Source of the DNA: Cocleimonas flava
GTDB lineage: Bacteria; Pseudomonadota; Gammaproteobacteria; Thiotrichales; Thiotrichaceae
DNA: 64,000 nucleotides
NCBI RefSeq assembly: GCF_004339015.1
Contig: NZ_SMFQ01000005.1
Location: forward strand, 558,001 to 622,000
Direction of reading: 5' to 3'
This document shows positions 25,948 through 35,348 of this stretch, one piece after another; within the stretch, counting starts at the first letter, position 1, and the number at the start of each line of letters is the position of its first letter. A program made the position numbers and the translations under genes. The notes beneath the pieces were generated by a model. The model was not told the DNA's origin and did no database searches. It saw only the letters and a list, made by a program, of their open reading frames with translations.

Positions 25948-26451
25948 ATGTCCATAGACGTAAACGAAAGAATTGTCAGTGATTTTGTAAAGAACAAAAT
26001 CGAATTAGTGACAACAGTGCCCTGTAAACAATTGGCCACAACAATTGAAAAAATAGACGAAAATAAAGACATATACCATATTCCCTCAAACAAAGAAGAC
26101 GAAGGGATGGGCATTTGCGCTGGTGCATTTATGGGCGGTAAACGTTCTGCAATTATTATGCAAAACACCGCTATTGGCGTCACTATAAACACCTTGGCCA
26201 CATTGACACAATATTATCGTATACCACTTCCGATGTTGATTAGTTACCGCGGTGAACTAGGTGAACCAGTTGCTTGCCAGGTTGAGATGGCCCTTCATAC
26301 AAAAGCATTGTTGAAACAAATGAATATACCCACATACCACTTTCATAACGAGAGCGATGTGGAAGAGTTAGATAAAATTTTACAGTATACATTTATGTGC
26401 AATAAACCCGTTGCGATATTAACTGACGCGACTTTTTGGAAGGGGTACTAA
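25948..26451 (+). CDS. comD: Sulfopyruvate/phosphonopyruvate decarboxylase-type ThDP enzyme, alpha subunit
   Basis: The 167-residue protein matches ComD-type alpha chains: a possible catalytic Glu in NKEDEGMGICAGAFMGGKRSAIIMQNT and LISYRGELGEP. AAGGAG lies upstream. With the beta subunit it would decarboxylate a 3-substituted pyruvate, for example sulfopyruvate to sulfoacetaldehyde or phosphonopyruvate to phosphonoacetaldehyde. No sulfolactate dehydrogenase, Xsc or phosphonate gene is next to it, so the substrate stays open. The TSUP permease at 12.5 kb is a weak hint towards sulfonates. Confidence 0.82.
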   Translation: MSIDVNERIVSDFVKNKIELVTTVPCKQLATTIEKIDENKDIYHIPSNKEDEGMGICAGAFMGGKRSAIIMQNTAIGVTINTLATLTQYYRIPLPMLISYRGELGEPVACQVEMALHTKALLKQMNIPTYHFHNESDVEELDKILQYTFMCNKPVAILTDATFWKGY

Positions 26452-26453
26452 TC

Positions 26454-27017
26454 ATGATTCGTTCAGAAATAATAAAAAGCTTAATTCCAGTAATTTCAGA
26501 TCATTTTGTCGTATGCAATATTGGTTTACCCAGTCAAGAACTACATATGATGGATGACCAGTCGACTAACTTTTATATGTTAGGAACTATGGGATTATCT
26601 TCATCGATTGGCTTAGGTGTTGCCTTAGCACAAAAACAAACAGTTATATCAATTGATGGCGATGGCTCGGTGTTAACTAACTTAGGTACGTTGCCGACTA
26701 TTGCGAACAACGTAACTGATAACTTCATATTGCTGATAATTGATAACGGGAGCTACGGTTCAACGGGTGATCAGCCGACATATGCCGGCCAAAAAACGTC
26801 ATTAACAGCAGTAGCTTTAGCCTGTGGTTGCGAGAATGTTATTGAATGCCAAGCAGAAGAAGCCGCTGAAGTTATGCAGAAAGCCATCGATAGTAAAAAA
26901 ATGACAATAATCGTGTGTAAAAGCGAATCAGGAAATATTCCTGTGCCCGTTATTACTATGGACCCTGTCATAATTCGTCATCGCTTTATGACTGAATTAA
27001 CGAAGCGGAATACTTAA
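26454..27017 (+). CDS. comE: Sulfopyruvate/phosphonopyruvate decarboxylase-type ThDP enzyme, beta subunit
   Basis: The 187-residue chain carries the ThDP/Mg motif starting GDGSVLTNLGTL and closing with DNGSYGSTGDQPT, as in ComE. The ATG at 26454 is preferred because GGAAGGGG lies eight bases upstream and the comD stop two bases before; the in-frame TTG at 26436 is inside comD. Alpha and beta chains are both needed to build the active site. A strong intrinsic terminator follows. Confidence 0.84.
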   Translation: MIRSEIIKSLIPVISDHFVVCNIGLPSQELHMMDDQSTNFYMLGTMGLSSSIGLGVALAQKQTVISIDGDGSVLTNLGTLPTIANNVTDNFILLIIDNGSYGSTGDQPTYAGQKTSLTAVALACGCENVIECQAEEAAEVMQKAIDSKKMTIIVCKSESGNIPVPVITMDPVIIRHRFMTELTKRNT

Positions 27018-27041
27018 TCAAACAATCAATTGACTTAAAAT

Positions 27042-27090
27042 AAAAGCTCGTCACGATAACTAAAAATTAAGTTATTGTGACGAGCTTTTT
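27042..27090 (+). terminator. Strong intrinsic terminator after comE
   Basis: Two 20-base arms (AAAAGCTCGTCACGATAACT and its near-perfect complement with one mismatch) flank a loop of eight bases and end in a T run. It lies 25 bases after the comE stop. Confidence 0.92.
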
Positions 27091-27283
27091 AACTAGAATT
27101 TTCGCAATAAATCTAAATCTACGCGGCCTTTCACGAATATCACAAACTCTCGTAAATCTGGGTTAGTCTTATAAATAATGACAAACAACTTTACTGATAA
27201 GCTAAACTATTAAGAAATTAGTTAGATTTTTAAATCAGTAAATATACGCTCTAAAAATAATTAAATTTACAGTTAAGAATAGG

Positions 27284-27323
27284 CAAAAATGCCACCCCCC
27301 TACTTTGGATGACATTTTTTTCG
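27284..27323 (+). terminator. C-rich terminator-like repeat, copy 5
   Basis: AAAAATGCC precedes ACCCCCCTACTTTGGATGAC and a T run. AAAAATG can pair with CATTTTT and CCA with TGG, so a hairpin is possible. It sits between convergent comE (already closed by its own terminator) and the LacI-type gene. Confidence 0.72.
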
Positions 27324-27447
27324 TTTTTTACCGTACCTAGTATAGAACCACTCTACCGCGTTAATAATAAAATGAAGTGTCGTTCAATAGTCAGAGTAGA
27401 AATTCAACGAGTGGCAATAATTTATCGCTTTTAAGATCAATATTTTT

Positions 27448-28476
27448 TTAAGGTAAATTATCCCGTAAGAATATATCGACTTTCACTTCTTCTGGGTATG
27501 GAGCGCTTTCGTTACCACGGTAGTGGTTAGTTAATATTTTCAAAGCATCTTGTGCTTCTTTTGCAGCTTCCTGATTAATCACTGCATTCATAGTGCCATC
27601 TAAAAGGTATTCACGAGAATAAGAGGTTAATTCATGCCCGACCCAGATTATTTCTTTTTCCTTTTTGGAGTCTCGTAAAGCACGACCTATTCCCCTCGTT
27701 CCACTACCCACACTATAGATAGCCACAAGATCTTTATACTCCTCGATAATTTCAATGGCTTTTTTGTAAGCCTCTTCGTATCTATCCAGAGTTTCTAGGT
27801 TATGTATCACTTCTAGTTGCGGACTATAATCCCGCAAGGCACTAATGAATCCGAGCTCTCGCTCTTGATGATCAGAATAGATGAAACTTTGACTGCCTTT
27901 GAATACAGCCACGCTTCCTGACTTGTTATTCGCCATCATGGAAATCAAATGAGCTGAGGTACGACCTGCAGCACGATTATTCGGCCCGACATGCCCAATA
28001 GTGCGTTGACTATTAAAGCTAGAAACCATCGTGACTACTGGAATTTTTTGATTACAAATATTATTAATGGACTCTCGCACAAAAGGATCTTCCATTGGCA
28101 TCACTGCTATGCCATCTGTCTTTTTTGACACCTTATCCAATAATTCAGCCAGAGATTTTGGATCAAAGCTTCTTACTCTATGACACTTGATGGTAATACC
28201 GTCTCTTTTATAACCATCACTTAGGCTCATAACATTATCAGCAAGGTGATTTAAGAAACTTCCAGAGCCATCAGGCAAAATCACATCAAACTTGAGGGGT
28301 TTATGAGGGTTCGAGCCACCTTGAATCTCATCAACTGCATCCCAGATACGCTTAGCTGTAGTGACAGATACTCCTGAGCGGCCATTGATTACTCTATCTA
28401 CCGTGGCAATACTGACACCTGCTTTTTCGGCGATATCTGATTGTTTAGCCCATACTTTAGACACATTAACATCCAT
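27448..28476 (-). CDS. LacI-family transcriptional regulator of the xylose operon
   Basis: The protein of about 342 residues has a LacI helix-turn-helix (QSDIAEKAGVSIATVDRVINGRSGVS) and a sugar-binding periplasmic-type core (GIAVMPMEDPFV, IGHVGPNNRAAGRTSA, VGHELTSYSREYLLDG). The ATG at 28476 has AAGAG at proper spacing; the ATG at 28485 abuts it. It is divergent from xylB and probably represses the xylB-xylA-ABC operon until xylose or a xyloside binds. Confidence 0.88.
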   Translation of the reverse strand: MDVNVSKVWAKQSDIAEKAGVSIATVDRVINGRSGVSVTTAKRIWDAVDEIQGGSNPHKPLKFDVILPDGSGSFLNHLADNVMSLSDGYKRDGITIKCHRVRSFDPKSLAELLDKVSKKTDGIAVMPMEDPFVRESINNICNQKIPVVTMVSSFNSQRTIGHVGPNNRAAGRTSAHLISMMANNKSGSVAVFKGSQSFIYSDHQERELGFISALRDYSPQLEVIHNLETLDRYEEAYKKAIEIIEEYKDLVAIYSVGSGTRGIGRALRDSKKEKEIIWVGHELTSYSREYLLDGTMNAVINQEAAKEAQDALKILTNHYRGNESAPYPEEVKVDIFLRDNLP

Positions 28477-28503
28477 TAGAATCATCTCTTAATATCATAA
28501 TGA

Positions 28504-28661
28504 CATTATTACTTTTTTATATCTATAAAATAATAACTTTCTTTAGCCATGATCAGCCAACGTCAAAATGAAGTATTTTAGAGGTGTTTTTTCTATAATT
28601 ATTGACAACACATCTATAATACATCAGTATCACATCTTAATCACGTCATTTTAACGTCATT
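28504..28661. promoter_or_regulatory. lacI-type gene/xylB divergent control region
   Basis: Two features stand out: the palindrome TTTTATA-TC-TATAAAA (28515-28530) near the regulator start, and a tandem ACGTCATTT repeated with about 11-base spacing near 28645-28665 before xylB. A TATAAT lies at about 28614. Either repeat may be the operator; AT richness makes the first less certain. Confidence 0.4.
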
Positions 28662-28679
28662 TAAACATCAAGGTTTATT

Positions 28680-30146
28680 ATGTATTTGGGTTTAGATCTA
28701 GGCACTTCTGGTTTAAAAACTGTTCTCTGCAACGAGGACCAACAGATTATTGCCCAGAATAATGTGCCTTTATCTGTCAGCAGACCTCACCCAAAATGGT
28801 CTGAGCAAAATCCAGAGGATTGGTGGAACGCGGTAGTTTCTTCACTAACTCAATTAAAAGCATCAAACCCAGATGAAATGATGCAAGTTAAAGCAATAGG
28901 TTTAGCAGGACAAATGCACGGAGCGGTTCTGCTTGACGATGAAGGCAATGTTTTACGGCCTGCAATACTTTGGAACGATGTTCGATCGGCCACAGAATGT
29001 GAAGAGCTCGAAAAGTCAGAGCCTAACTTCAAGGCACTTTCAGGCAACCCTGCGTTCCCAGGATTTACATCACCCAAATTAATGTGGGTAGCGAAACATG
29101 AGCCAGAGGTTTTTGCCAAGGTAGCAAAAGTATTGCTGCCCAAGGACTATATTCGCTTCCGCTTAAGTGGTGAATATATCTCGGAAATGTCAGATTCTGC
29201 AGGAACCTTATGGCTAGATGTTAAGAATCGAAAATGGTCAGAAAGATTACTTGCTGCTACGAATTTAAATTTATCCCATATGCCAAAATTAGTAGAAGGC
29301 TCTGCTGAAGGCGGCAAAGTAACTGATGAACTTTCTCAAAAATTTGGCCTTCAACAAAACGTAATTATTGCCGGCGGAGCTGGCGATAATGCCGGCGGCG
29401 CAGTAGGAATCGGAGCAGTATCTCCAGGTCAGGCATTTTTATCGCTAGGTACTTCAGGCGTGATATTTGTCTGCAACGAAAGTTATTTACCAAAACCTGA
29501 AGCTGCCATACATACTTTCTGCCACGCACTGCCAAACACTTGGCATCAAATGAGCGTGATGCTTAACGCCTCATCTTGTTTAGATTGGCTAGCAGAATTA
29601 ACGAATACTAAAGATGTTTTAACACTATTAAACGAAGTAGAACAGATAGCTGACGAACCATCAGACATTATATTCCTCCCTTATCTGACTGGCGAAAGAA
29701 CCCCACATAACGATGCTGATGCAAAAGGTGTTTTCTTTGGCATGACGGCCACCACCAAACGAGCAAATCTGGGATTAGCAGTACTAGAAGGGGTTGCCTA
29801 TGCGTTCGCAGATGGACTTGACCCACTTCTGGAATCAGGTGCAACAATCAATCAAATTTCAGTGATTGGTGGCGGAGCTCGAAGCGAATTATGGGGGCAA
29901 ATACTCTCTGATGTTTTAGGGCAGGAACTTACTTATCACGAAGATGCAGAAAGCGGCCCGGCTTTTGGCGCTGCTCGATTAGCAAGACTAGCCTTCACAG
30001 GTGAAGACGTTTCTAAAATCTGTACAACACCACCTGTTAAAAACACTATCAAACCAAATCCAACAAAACAACAGTATTACAAACCTAGGCTGGAACGCTT
30101 TAGACGTTTGTATACCTCCTTAAAACCTGAATTTAGCAGTCTGTAA
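28680..30146 (+). CDS. xylB: Xylulokinase
   Basis: The 488-residue FGGY kinase starts [14 protein letters not shown] and has the xylulose-binding [13 protein letters not shown], the catalytic Asp in [14 protein letters not shown] and the ATP-site [12 protein letters not shown]. Length and motifs match XylB. It phosphorylates D-xylulose made by XylA, whose gene starts five bases after the xylB stop. First gene of a seven-gene operon. Confidence 0.94.
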   Translation: MYLGLDLGTSGLKTVLCNEDQQIIAQNNVPLSVSRPHPKWSEQNPEDWWNAVVSSLTQLKASNPDEMMQVKAIGLAGQMHGAVLLDDEGNVLRPAILWNDVRSATECEELEKSEPNFKALSGNPAFPGFTSPKLMWVAKHEPEVFAKVAKVLLPKDYIRFRLSGEYISEMSDSAGTLWLDVKNRKWSERLLAATNLNLSHMPKLVEGSAEGGKVTDELSQKFGLQQNVIIAGGAGDNAGGAVGIGAVSPGQAFLSLGTSGVIFVCNESYLPKPEAAIHTFCHALPNTWHQMSVMLNASSCLDWLAELTNTKDVLTLLNEVEQIADEPSDIIFLPYLTGERTPHNDADAKGVFFGMTATTKRANLGLAVLEGVAYAFADGLDPLLESGATINQISVIGGGARSELWGQILSDVLGQELTYHEDAESGPAFGAARLARLAFTGEDVSKICTTPPVKNTIKPNPTKQQYYKPRLERFRRLYTSLKPEFSSL

Positions 30147-30151
30147 AAATT

Positions 30152-31465
30152 ATGAATAAATTTTTCCCTGATGTAGAAACGATCACTTACCAAGGCACTG
30201 ATCATAAAGAAGACCTTGCTTTTAGACATTACGATGCCAATCAAGTAGTTCTTGGTAAAAGCATGAAAGAACATTTGCGCTTTGCCGCATGCTATTGGCA
30301 TACATTTTGTTGGTCAGGCGATGATGCTTTTGGCGGACAAACACTGATGAGGCCGTGGTTTGAACCGGGTGACGAAATGCAACAAGCCGAACTTAAAATG
30401 GATGTTGCCTTTGAATTTTTTGAGAAACTCAGCGTACCTTATTACTGCTTTCATGACCGAGATGTATCACCTGAAGGCTCGACATTGGCAGAAACGGTCA
30501 GCAACTTCGACAAATTAGCAGAACGATTACAGCAAAAGCAGGAAGAGACAGGTCTGAAGCTCCTTTGGGGAACTGCAAATCTTTTTTCTCATCGCAGATT
30601 CATGTCAGGAGCTGCTACAAACCCAAATCCAGAAGTTATGGCATTTGCAGCGGCACAAGTTAGGCAAGCAATGAATGTTACCCATCAACTTGGTGGTGAA
30701 AACTATGTACTCTGGGGTGGTCGCGAAGGCTACGATACGCTTTTAAACACTAAATTCCAGCACGAGACCAATCAAATGGGGCGCTTCCTCAACATGGTTG
30801 TTGAGCACAAACATAAAATTGGATTTAAGGGCAACATTCTGGTCGAACCAAAACCACAGGAACCCACTAAACATCAATACGATTATGACAGCCAATCCGT
30901 TCACGCCCTATTACTCCAACATGGTTTACAAGATGAAATAAAGGTCAATATTGAAGCGAATCACGCGACTCTAGCGGGTCACAGCTTTGAGCATGAACTC
31001 GCATATGCAACTGAAAACGGTATTTTTGGCTCTGTCGATATGAATAGAGGCGACATGCAAAATGGCTGGGATACCGATCAATTCCCAAATAGCGTTCCTG
31101 AAATTAGCCTCGCTATGTACATCATTCTCAAAGGTGGGGGGTTTGGTAAAGGCGGGATAAATTTTGATGCGAAAGTTCGTCGCCAATCAATAGATTCAAA
31201 CGATTTATTCCACGGACATATAGGAGCCATGGATGTTTGTGCAAGAGGTCTATTAAACGCCGCAAACATGATCGAAGATGGTGGACTGGATAAAGCTAAA
31301 GACTCTAGATATGCAGGCTGGAACGAAGAGTTAGGCAAAGACATACTTGCCGGAAACTTAAGTCTGGATCAGTTAGCAGACAAAGCTGTCCAGCAAAATC
31401 TAGACCCTCAGCCAGTGTCAGGCAAACAGGAATTATTAGAGAATTTAGTGAATAGATTCTGCTAA
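30152..31465 (+). CDS. xylA: Xylose isomerase
   Basis: The 437-residue protein is a full-length class II xylose isomerase: [47 protein letters not shown] (metal ligands), and [19 protein letters not shown]. It converts D-xylose to D-xylulose for XylB. Confidence 0.96.
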   Translation: MNKFFPDVETITYQGTDHKEDLAFRHYDANQVVLGKSMKEHLRFAACYWHTFCWSGDDAFGGQTLMRPWFEPGDEMQQAELKMDVAFEFFEKLSVPYYCFHDRDVSPEGSTLAETVSNFDKLAERLQQKQEETGLKLLWGTANLFSHRRFMSGAATNPNPEVMAFAAAQVRQAMNVTHQLGGENYVLWGGREGYDTLLNTKFQHETNQMGRFLNMVVEHKHKIGFKGNILVEPKPQEPTKHQYDYDSQSVHALLLQHGLQDEIKVNIEANHATLAGHSFEHELAYATENGIFGSVDMNRGDMQNGWDTDQFPNSVPEISLAMYIILKGGGFGKGGINFDAKVRRQSIDSNDLFHGHIGAMDVCARGLLNAANMIEDGGLDKAKDSRYAGWNEELGKDILAGNLSLDQLADKAVQQNLDPQPVSGKQELLENLVNRFC

Positions 31466-31513
31466 ACCTATAAAAACAACTAAGCTCATTTTACGTTATA
31501 GAGGTAAATACTT

Positions 31514-32569
31514 ATGCGAACACTTAAAGGCCCCGCGTTATTTTTAGCGCAATTTGCCGGTGATGAAGCACCATTCAACACACTAGAAAATATCGCCAAA
31601 TGGGCCGGTGACTTAGGCTTTAAAGGAGTGCAAATTCCATCATGGGATGCTCGTTTAATCGATTTAGATAAAGCAGCCTCTGATAAGTCATATTGCGATG
31701 AAATTGTGGAGACTTTAGCTAAGCACGGTTTAGAAATCACAGAATTATCAACTCACTTACAAGGGCAGTTGGTAGCAGTTCACCCCGCTTACGATAAAAT
31801 GTTTGATGGCTTCGCACCTGAGCATGTACACAATGATCCCGTAGCACGACAGGCCTGGGCAATAGATCAAATGATGAAAGCCGCACAGGCTTCAGCTAAT
31901 TTCGGACTTACTGATCATGTCACTTTTTCTGGCGCTTTATTGTGGCCTTATATGTACCCCTGGCCTCAACGCCCTGCTGGTTTAGTAGAAATGGGGTTCA
32001 AAGAATTAGCAGAACGCTGGTTACCTATTCTTGATGAATTTGACCGCTGTGGCGTGAATGTCTGCTACGAAATTCACCCGGGCGAAGACTTACACGATGG
32101 CGTTACTTTTGAGATGTTCCTGGAAGCGTGTAACAACCACCCTCGCGCAAATATTCTGTTTGATCCATCACACTTTTTATTACAGCAATTAGATTACCTA
32201 GAGTTCATCGACATTTATCACGATCGAATCAAAATGTTCCATGTGAAAGATGCAGAATTTAACCCTACAGGTCGACAAGGCGTTTATGGCGGCTATCAAG
32301 GCTGGACTGATCGTGCTGCCCGCTTCCGCTCTTTAGGCGATGGTCAGGTAGATTTTAAGGGAATCTTTTCAAAACTCAGCCAATATAACTTTGATGGTTG
32401 GGCCGTGATTGAATGGGAATGCTGCTTAAAGCACCCCGAAGCAGGTGCACGAGAAGGCGTTAAATTCGTTAATGACCACATCATCCAGGTTACGGACAAG
32501 GCCTTCGATGATTTTGCTGACGCCGGAACGGATGATGAAGCTAACCGACAGATTCTTGGACTGAAGTAA
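31514..32569 (+). CDS. Sugar phosphate isomerase/epimerase-type TIM-barrel protein
   Basis: The 351-residue protein belongs to the AP-endonuclease-2/xylose-isomerase-like barrel family. It has CYEIHPGEDLHDG, ILFDPSHFLLQQLDY and KMFHVKDAEFNPTGRQG, with metal ligands at Glu, Asp/His, His and Glu in IEWECC. Such proteins often pair with Gfo/Idh oxidoreductases in pathways for unusual sugars or 3-keto-glycosides. It lies between xylA and the Gfo/Idh gene, so it may act on a xyloside or on an inositol-like side substrate. The reaction is not known. Confidence 0.85.
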   Translation: MRTLKGPALFLAQFAGDEAPFNTLENIAKWAGDLGFKGVQIPSWDARLIDLDKAASDKSYCDEIVETLAKHGLEITELSTHLQGQLVAVHPAYDKMFDGFAPEHVHNDPVARQAWAIDQMMKAAQASANFGLTDHVTFSGALLWPYMYPWPQRPAGLVEMGFKELAERWLPILDEFDRCGVNVCYEIHPGEDLHDGVTFEMFLEACNNHPRANILFDPSHFLLQQLDYLEFIDIYHDRIKMFHVKDAEFNPTGRQGVYGGYQGWTDRAARFRSLGDGQVDFKGIFSKLSQYNFDGWAVIEWECCLKHPEAGAREGVKFVNDHIIQVTDKAFDDFADAGTDDEANRQILGLK

Positions 32570-32582
32570 GGAGATAATAATC

Positions 32583-33734
32583 ATGTCGAAAAAAATTCGC
32601 TTGGGTATGGTAGGAGGTGGCGAAGGCGCTTTTATTGGCGCTGTTCATCGCATTGCTTCCCGTATTGATGATCGTTATGAACTCATTGCTGGCGCTTTAT
32701 CATCTGATCCAGAAAGAGCCGCACGCTCGGCAGAAAATCTGGGCATTCATAGCTCCCGCTCATATTCGACCTTTACAGAAATGGCTATTGCAGAGAAACA
32801 ACGCGAAGATGGCATAGACGCCGTTTCTATTGTTACTCCCAATCACATGCACTTCCCGGTTGCTAAAGCGTTTTTAGAACAAGGAATCGCTGTGATTTCC
32901 GATAAGCCTTTAACGGTTTCACTGGAAGAAGCTTTAGAACTTGAAGAAATCGTCAAAGAAAGTGGATGCTTTTTTGCGGTAACTCATAACTACACAGGCT
33001 ACCCATTAGTGCGTCAGGCAAAGCACATGGTTGAAACTGGCGAACTAGGCAATATCCGTTTAGTGCAAGTTGAGTACGTGCAAGACTGGCTAACCGTTAA
33101 AGAAGAAGATGGCGGCAACAAGCAAGCAGAATGGCGTACAGATCCTACTCGCTCAGGCCCAGGTGGTTGCTTAGGCGACATTGGAACACATGCATTCAAT
33201 TTAGCGCGTTTTATTTCCGGACTAAAAGTAGAGGAAGTATCAGCAGATTTGACCAGTTTTCTGCCAGGCCGACAGGTCGACGACAATGTCCATGTAATGA
33301 TGAGACTTGAAGGACAAGCTAAAGGCATGCTGTGGTCTAGTCAGGTTGCACCTGGTAATGAGAACAACCTTAAAATTCGAATTTATGGAGATAAAGGCGG
33401 ATTAGAATGGCATCAGGAAAACCCCAATAAATTAATTTTTTCACCATTTGGAGAACCAAGTCGTACATTAACACGAGCTGGTCATGGCTTATCTGATGAA
33501 GCCAACCGTCTTATTCGAACCCCGGCGGGTCACCCAGAAGGCTATCTCGAAGGTTTCGCAAATATTTATACCGACATTGCTGATGCCTTACTTGAATGCC
33601 AAGCAGGTGCGTCACCAGAATCAGTGATGAAGCTCATTCCTGATATCGAAGCCGGTATTTCAGGCATGAAATTCATCAACTCGGTAATTAGCTCGTCACA
33701 AGAAAATGGCAAATGGGTAAAACTTGATGCATAA
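32583..33734 (+). CDS. Gfo/Idh/MocA-family NAD(P)-dependent oxidoreductase
   Basis: The 383-residue protein has an N-terminal dinucleotide-binding motif GMVGGGEGAFIGAVH and the family's EKP-like segment (ISDKPLTVSLEEA), with conserved GGCLGDIGTHAFNLARF. It probably oxidises a hydroxyl of a sugar or glycoside. It follows the isomerase-type barrel by 13 bases and precedes the ABC ATPase, so it belongs to the same pathway; the substrate is not identified. Confidence 0.9.
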   Translation: MSKKIRLGMVGGGEGAFIGAVHRIASRIDDRYELIAGALSSDPERAARSAENLGIHSSRSYSTFTEMAIAEKQREDGIDAVSIVTPNHMHFPVAKAFLEQGIAVISDKPLTVSLEEALELEEIVKESGCFFAVTHNYTGYPLVRQAKHMVETGELGNIRLVQVEYVQDWLTVKEEDGGNKQAEWRTDPTRSGPGGCLGDIGTHAFNLARFISGLKVEEVSADLTSFLPGRQVDDNVHVMMRLEGQAKGMLWSSQVAPGNENNLKIRIYGDKGGLEWHQENPNKLIFSPFGEPSRTLTRAGHGLSDEANRLIRTPAGHPEGYLEGFANIYTDIADALLECQAGASPESVMKLIPDIEAGISGMKFINSVISSSQENGKWVKLDA

Positions 33735-33758
33735 CTGTAAATCACAGGTCGCTACTTT

Positions 33759-35255
33759 ATGAGCTCTCCCGTTCTTCAATTAAGCAATATAGTTAAGGAG
33801 TTTTCGGGCGTCCGTGTTTTGCACGAAATTACCTTAGATGTTCTTCCTGGCGAAGTACTCGGAATATTGGGTGAAAATGGCGCCGGTAAGTCGACGTTAT
33901 TAAAAATCATTAGCGGCATTTACACAAAAACCAGCGGCACTGTTTCCGTCAATGGAAAAGTAGTAAACCTGAAAACGCCTGTTGATGCTAAAAAGCTTGG
34001 CATCGCAATGATCCCGCAAGAGTTTAACTTAATTAGTTCACTAAACGTTTTTGAGAATATATTTCTTGGTAGCGAAATTAAGTCAGGTCTTTTCCTCAAC
34101 AAAAAAACCATGCGGGAACAAACCCATGAGCTTTTAAAAGAACTGAAAACAGACCTTGATCCAAATGCATTAATAGAAGATTTAACCGTTGCGCAAAAAC
34201 AAATGGTTGAAATTGCCAAAGCATTAGTGAGCAATGCAAACATCCTGATTATGGATGAGCCGACAACAGTGCTCACCGAACACGAAGTACGTATTTTATT
34301 TGAGTTAGTTGAAAGACTCAAAGCCCGCGGTGTAACAATATTATTTATCTCTCACAAATTAAAAGAAGTTAAACAGCTCTGCGACCGATTGGCAATTTTA
34401 CGCGATGGTCACTTAATCAGCCTGGATGAAGTCACCGGCCTAAATGAAAAAGACATGGCACGTAAAATGGTTGGCCGAGAACTCAACCAGATTTATCCTG
34501 AAAAATCTGCCCCGCAGGAAGAAACTGTACTGAAGGTAAGCAACTTATCCATTGATGGCGTATTAAAGAACATCAATTTTGAGTTAAAAAAAGGCGAAGT
34601 TCTGGGGTTTTCTGGTTTAGTTGGCGCAGGTCGCACGGAAACTGCTGAAGCCATTATGGGTCTACGTCATAAAGACTCAGGAGCACTTGAAGTCAATGGC
34701 AAAAGGGTCGAGGTAAACAGCCCTGTTGAAGCAGTAAACCTCAGATTGGCGTACCTGTCGGAAGACCGACAAGGTAAGGGCCTAATTCTTAATTTTGACA
34801 TACCCAAAAACATCACTCTGATTTCTTTGAAAGCCTATGTAAAGGGCTTAATAAACAAATCTTTAGAACGCAAGAAAGTGAAGGAATTCGTTTCACTATT
34901 TGACATCAAAGCGGCTTCACTAGACACAAAACTCATCAATTTGAGTGGTGGCAACCAGCAAAAAGTATACCTATCTAAATGGATGGACACATACCCTGAA
35001 ATTCTGATTCTCGATGAGCCAACTCGCGGCATTGATGTAAACACGAAAAAGGATATCTACCATTTCATAAGACAGCTAATCGATGATGGCTTATCCGTTA
35101 TTTTTATTTCATCCGAGTTAGAGGAAATTATTGGCTTATCTAATCGCGTGATTGTGATGCGCTCTGGTGAAATTATGGGCGAGCTCACCGGGGAAGATAT
35201 CAACGAAGAAGAAATTATGTATCACGCCGCTGGTTTGACAAGGCAAACTGCTTAA
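33759..35255 (+). CDS. Sugar ABC importer ATP-binding protein (RbsA/XylG type)
   Basis: A 498-residue two-domain ATPase. The first domain has Walker A GENGAGKSTLL, a signature-like VAQKQMVEIAKA and Walker B ILIMDEPTT. The second has the usual degenerate P-loop GLVGAGRTETA, the signature LSGGNQQKVYLSKW and ILILDEPTRGID. It energises uptake of a monosaccharide, likely xylose given xylBA. Confidence 0.94.
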   Translation: MSSPVLQLSNIVKEFSGVRVLHEITLDVLPGEVLGILGENGAGKSTLLKIISGIYTKTSGTVSVNGKVVNLKTPVDAKKLGIAMIPQEFNLISSLNVFENIFLGSEIKSGLFLNKKTMREQTHELLKELKTDLDPNALIEDLTVAQKQMVEIAKALVSNANILIMDEPTTVLTEHEVRILFELVERLKARGVTILFISHKLKEVKQLCDRLAILRDGHLISLDEVTGLNEKDMARKMVGRELNQIYPEKSAPQEETVLKVSNLSIDGVLKNINFELKKGEVLGFSGLVGAGRTETAEAIMGLRHKDSGALEVNGKRVEVNSPVEAVNLRLAYLSEDRQGKGLILNFDIPKNITLISLKAYVKGLINKSLERKKVKEFVSLFDIKAASLDTKLINLSGGNQQKVYLSKWMDTYPEILILDEPTRGIDVNTKKDIYHFIRQLIDDGLSVIFISSELEEIIGLSNRVIVMRSGEIMGELTGEDINEEEIMYHAAGLTRQTA

Positions 35256-35288
35256 AACATTGAATAAATATTTACTCAGGAACAACAA

Positions 35289-35348
35289 ATGATCAGCAAA
35301 AAATCAATAAGACATACGAATCAAATAAATAGAGTGACTCTAAAATGA
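35289..35348 (+). CDS. Possible 19-residue coupling peptide before the ABC permease
   Basis: The frame starts MISKKSIRHTNQINRVTLK and its TGA overlaps the permease ATG by three bases (ATGA). CAGGAAC lies just upstream. The permease gene itself has only a weak ribosome site, so translation of this frame could deliver ribosomes to it. It could also be chance; conservation in relatives would decide. Confidence 0.35.
   Translation: MISKKSIRHTNQINRVTLK

Larger units (their letters stand above)
27018..27447. other. Intergenic region with terminator, a possible gene remnant and a C-rich repeat
   Basis: This 430-base gap holds the comE terminator, copy 5 of the C-rich repeat, and a minus-strand frame from about 27206 to 27093 without a start codon. 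That frame reads protein-like (ending DLREFVIFVKGRVDLDLLRKF after about 15 residues) before a TAG. It may be the C-terminal remnant of a lost gene; I do not recognise it. Nothing else is supported. Confidence 0.4.

Noticed and set aside
13290-27017. Complete sulfonate degradation pathway (TSUP plus comDE plus SDH-like genes)
   Set aside because: The genes are in separate operons with different regulators, and no Xsc, sulfolactate or sulfite enzyme is present. It is kept as one hypothesis, not as an annotation.
27093-27206. Minus-strand frame with protein-like ending
   Set aside because: It has no start codon and only about 37 codons between stops. It is noted as a possible remnant, not called as a gene.
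31130-31145. G run (GGTGGGGGG) resembling the reverse of the C-rich element
   Set aside because: It is inside the conserved coding sequence of xylA and lacks the rest of the element.
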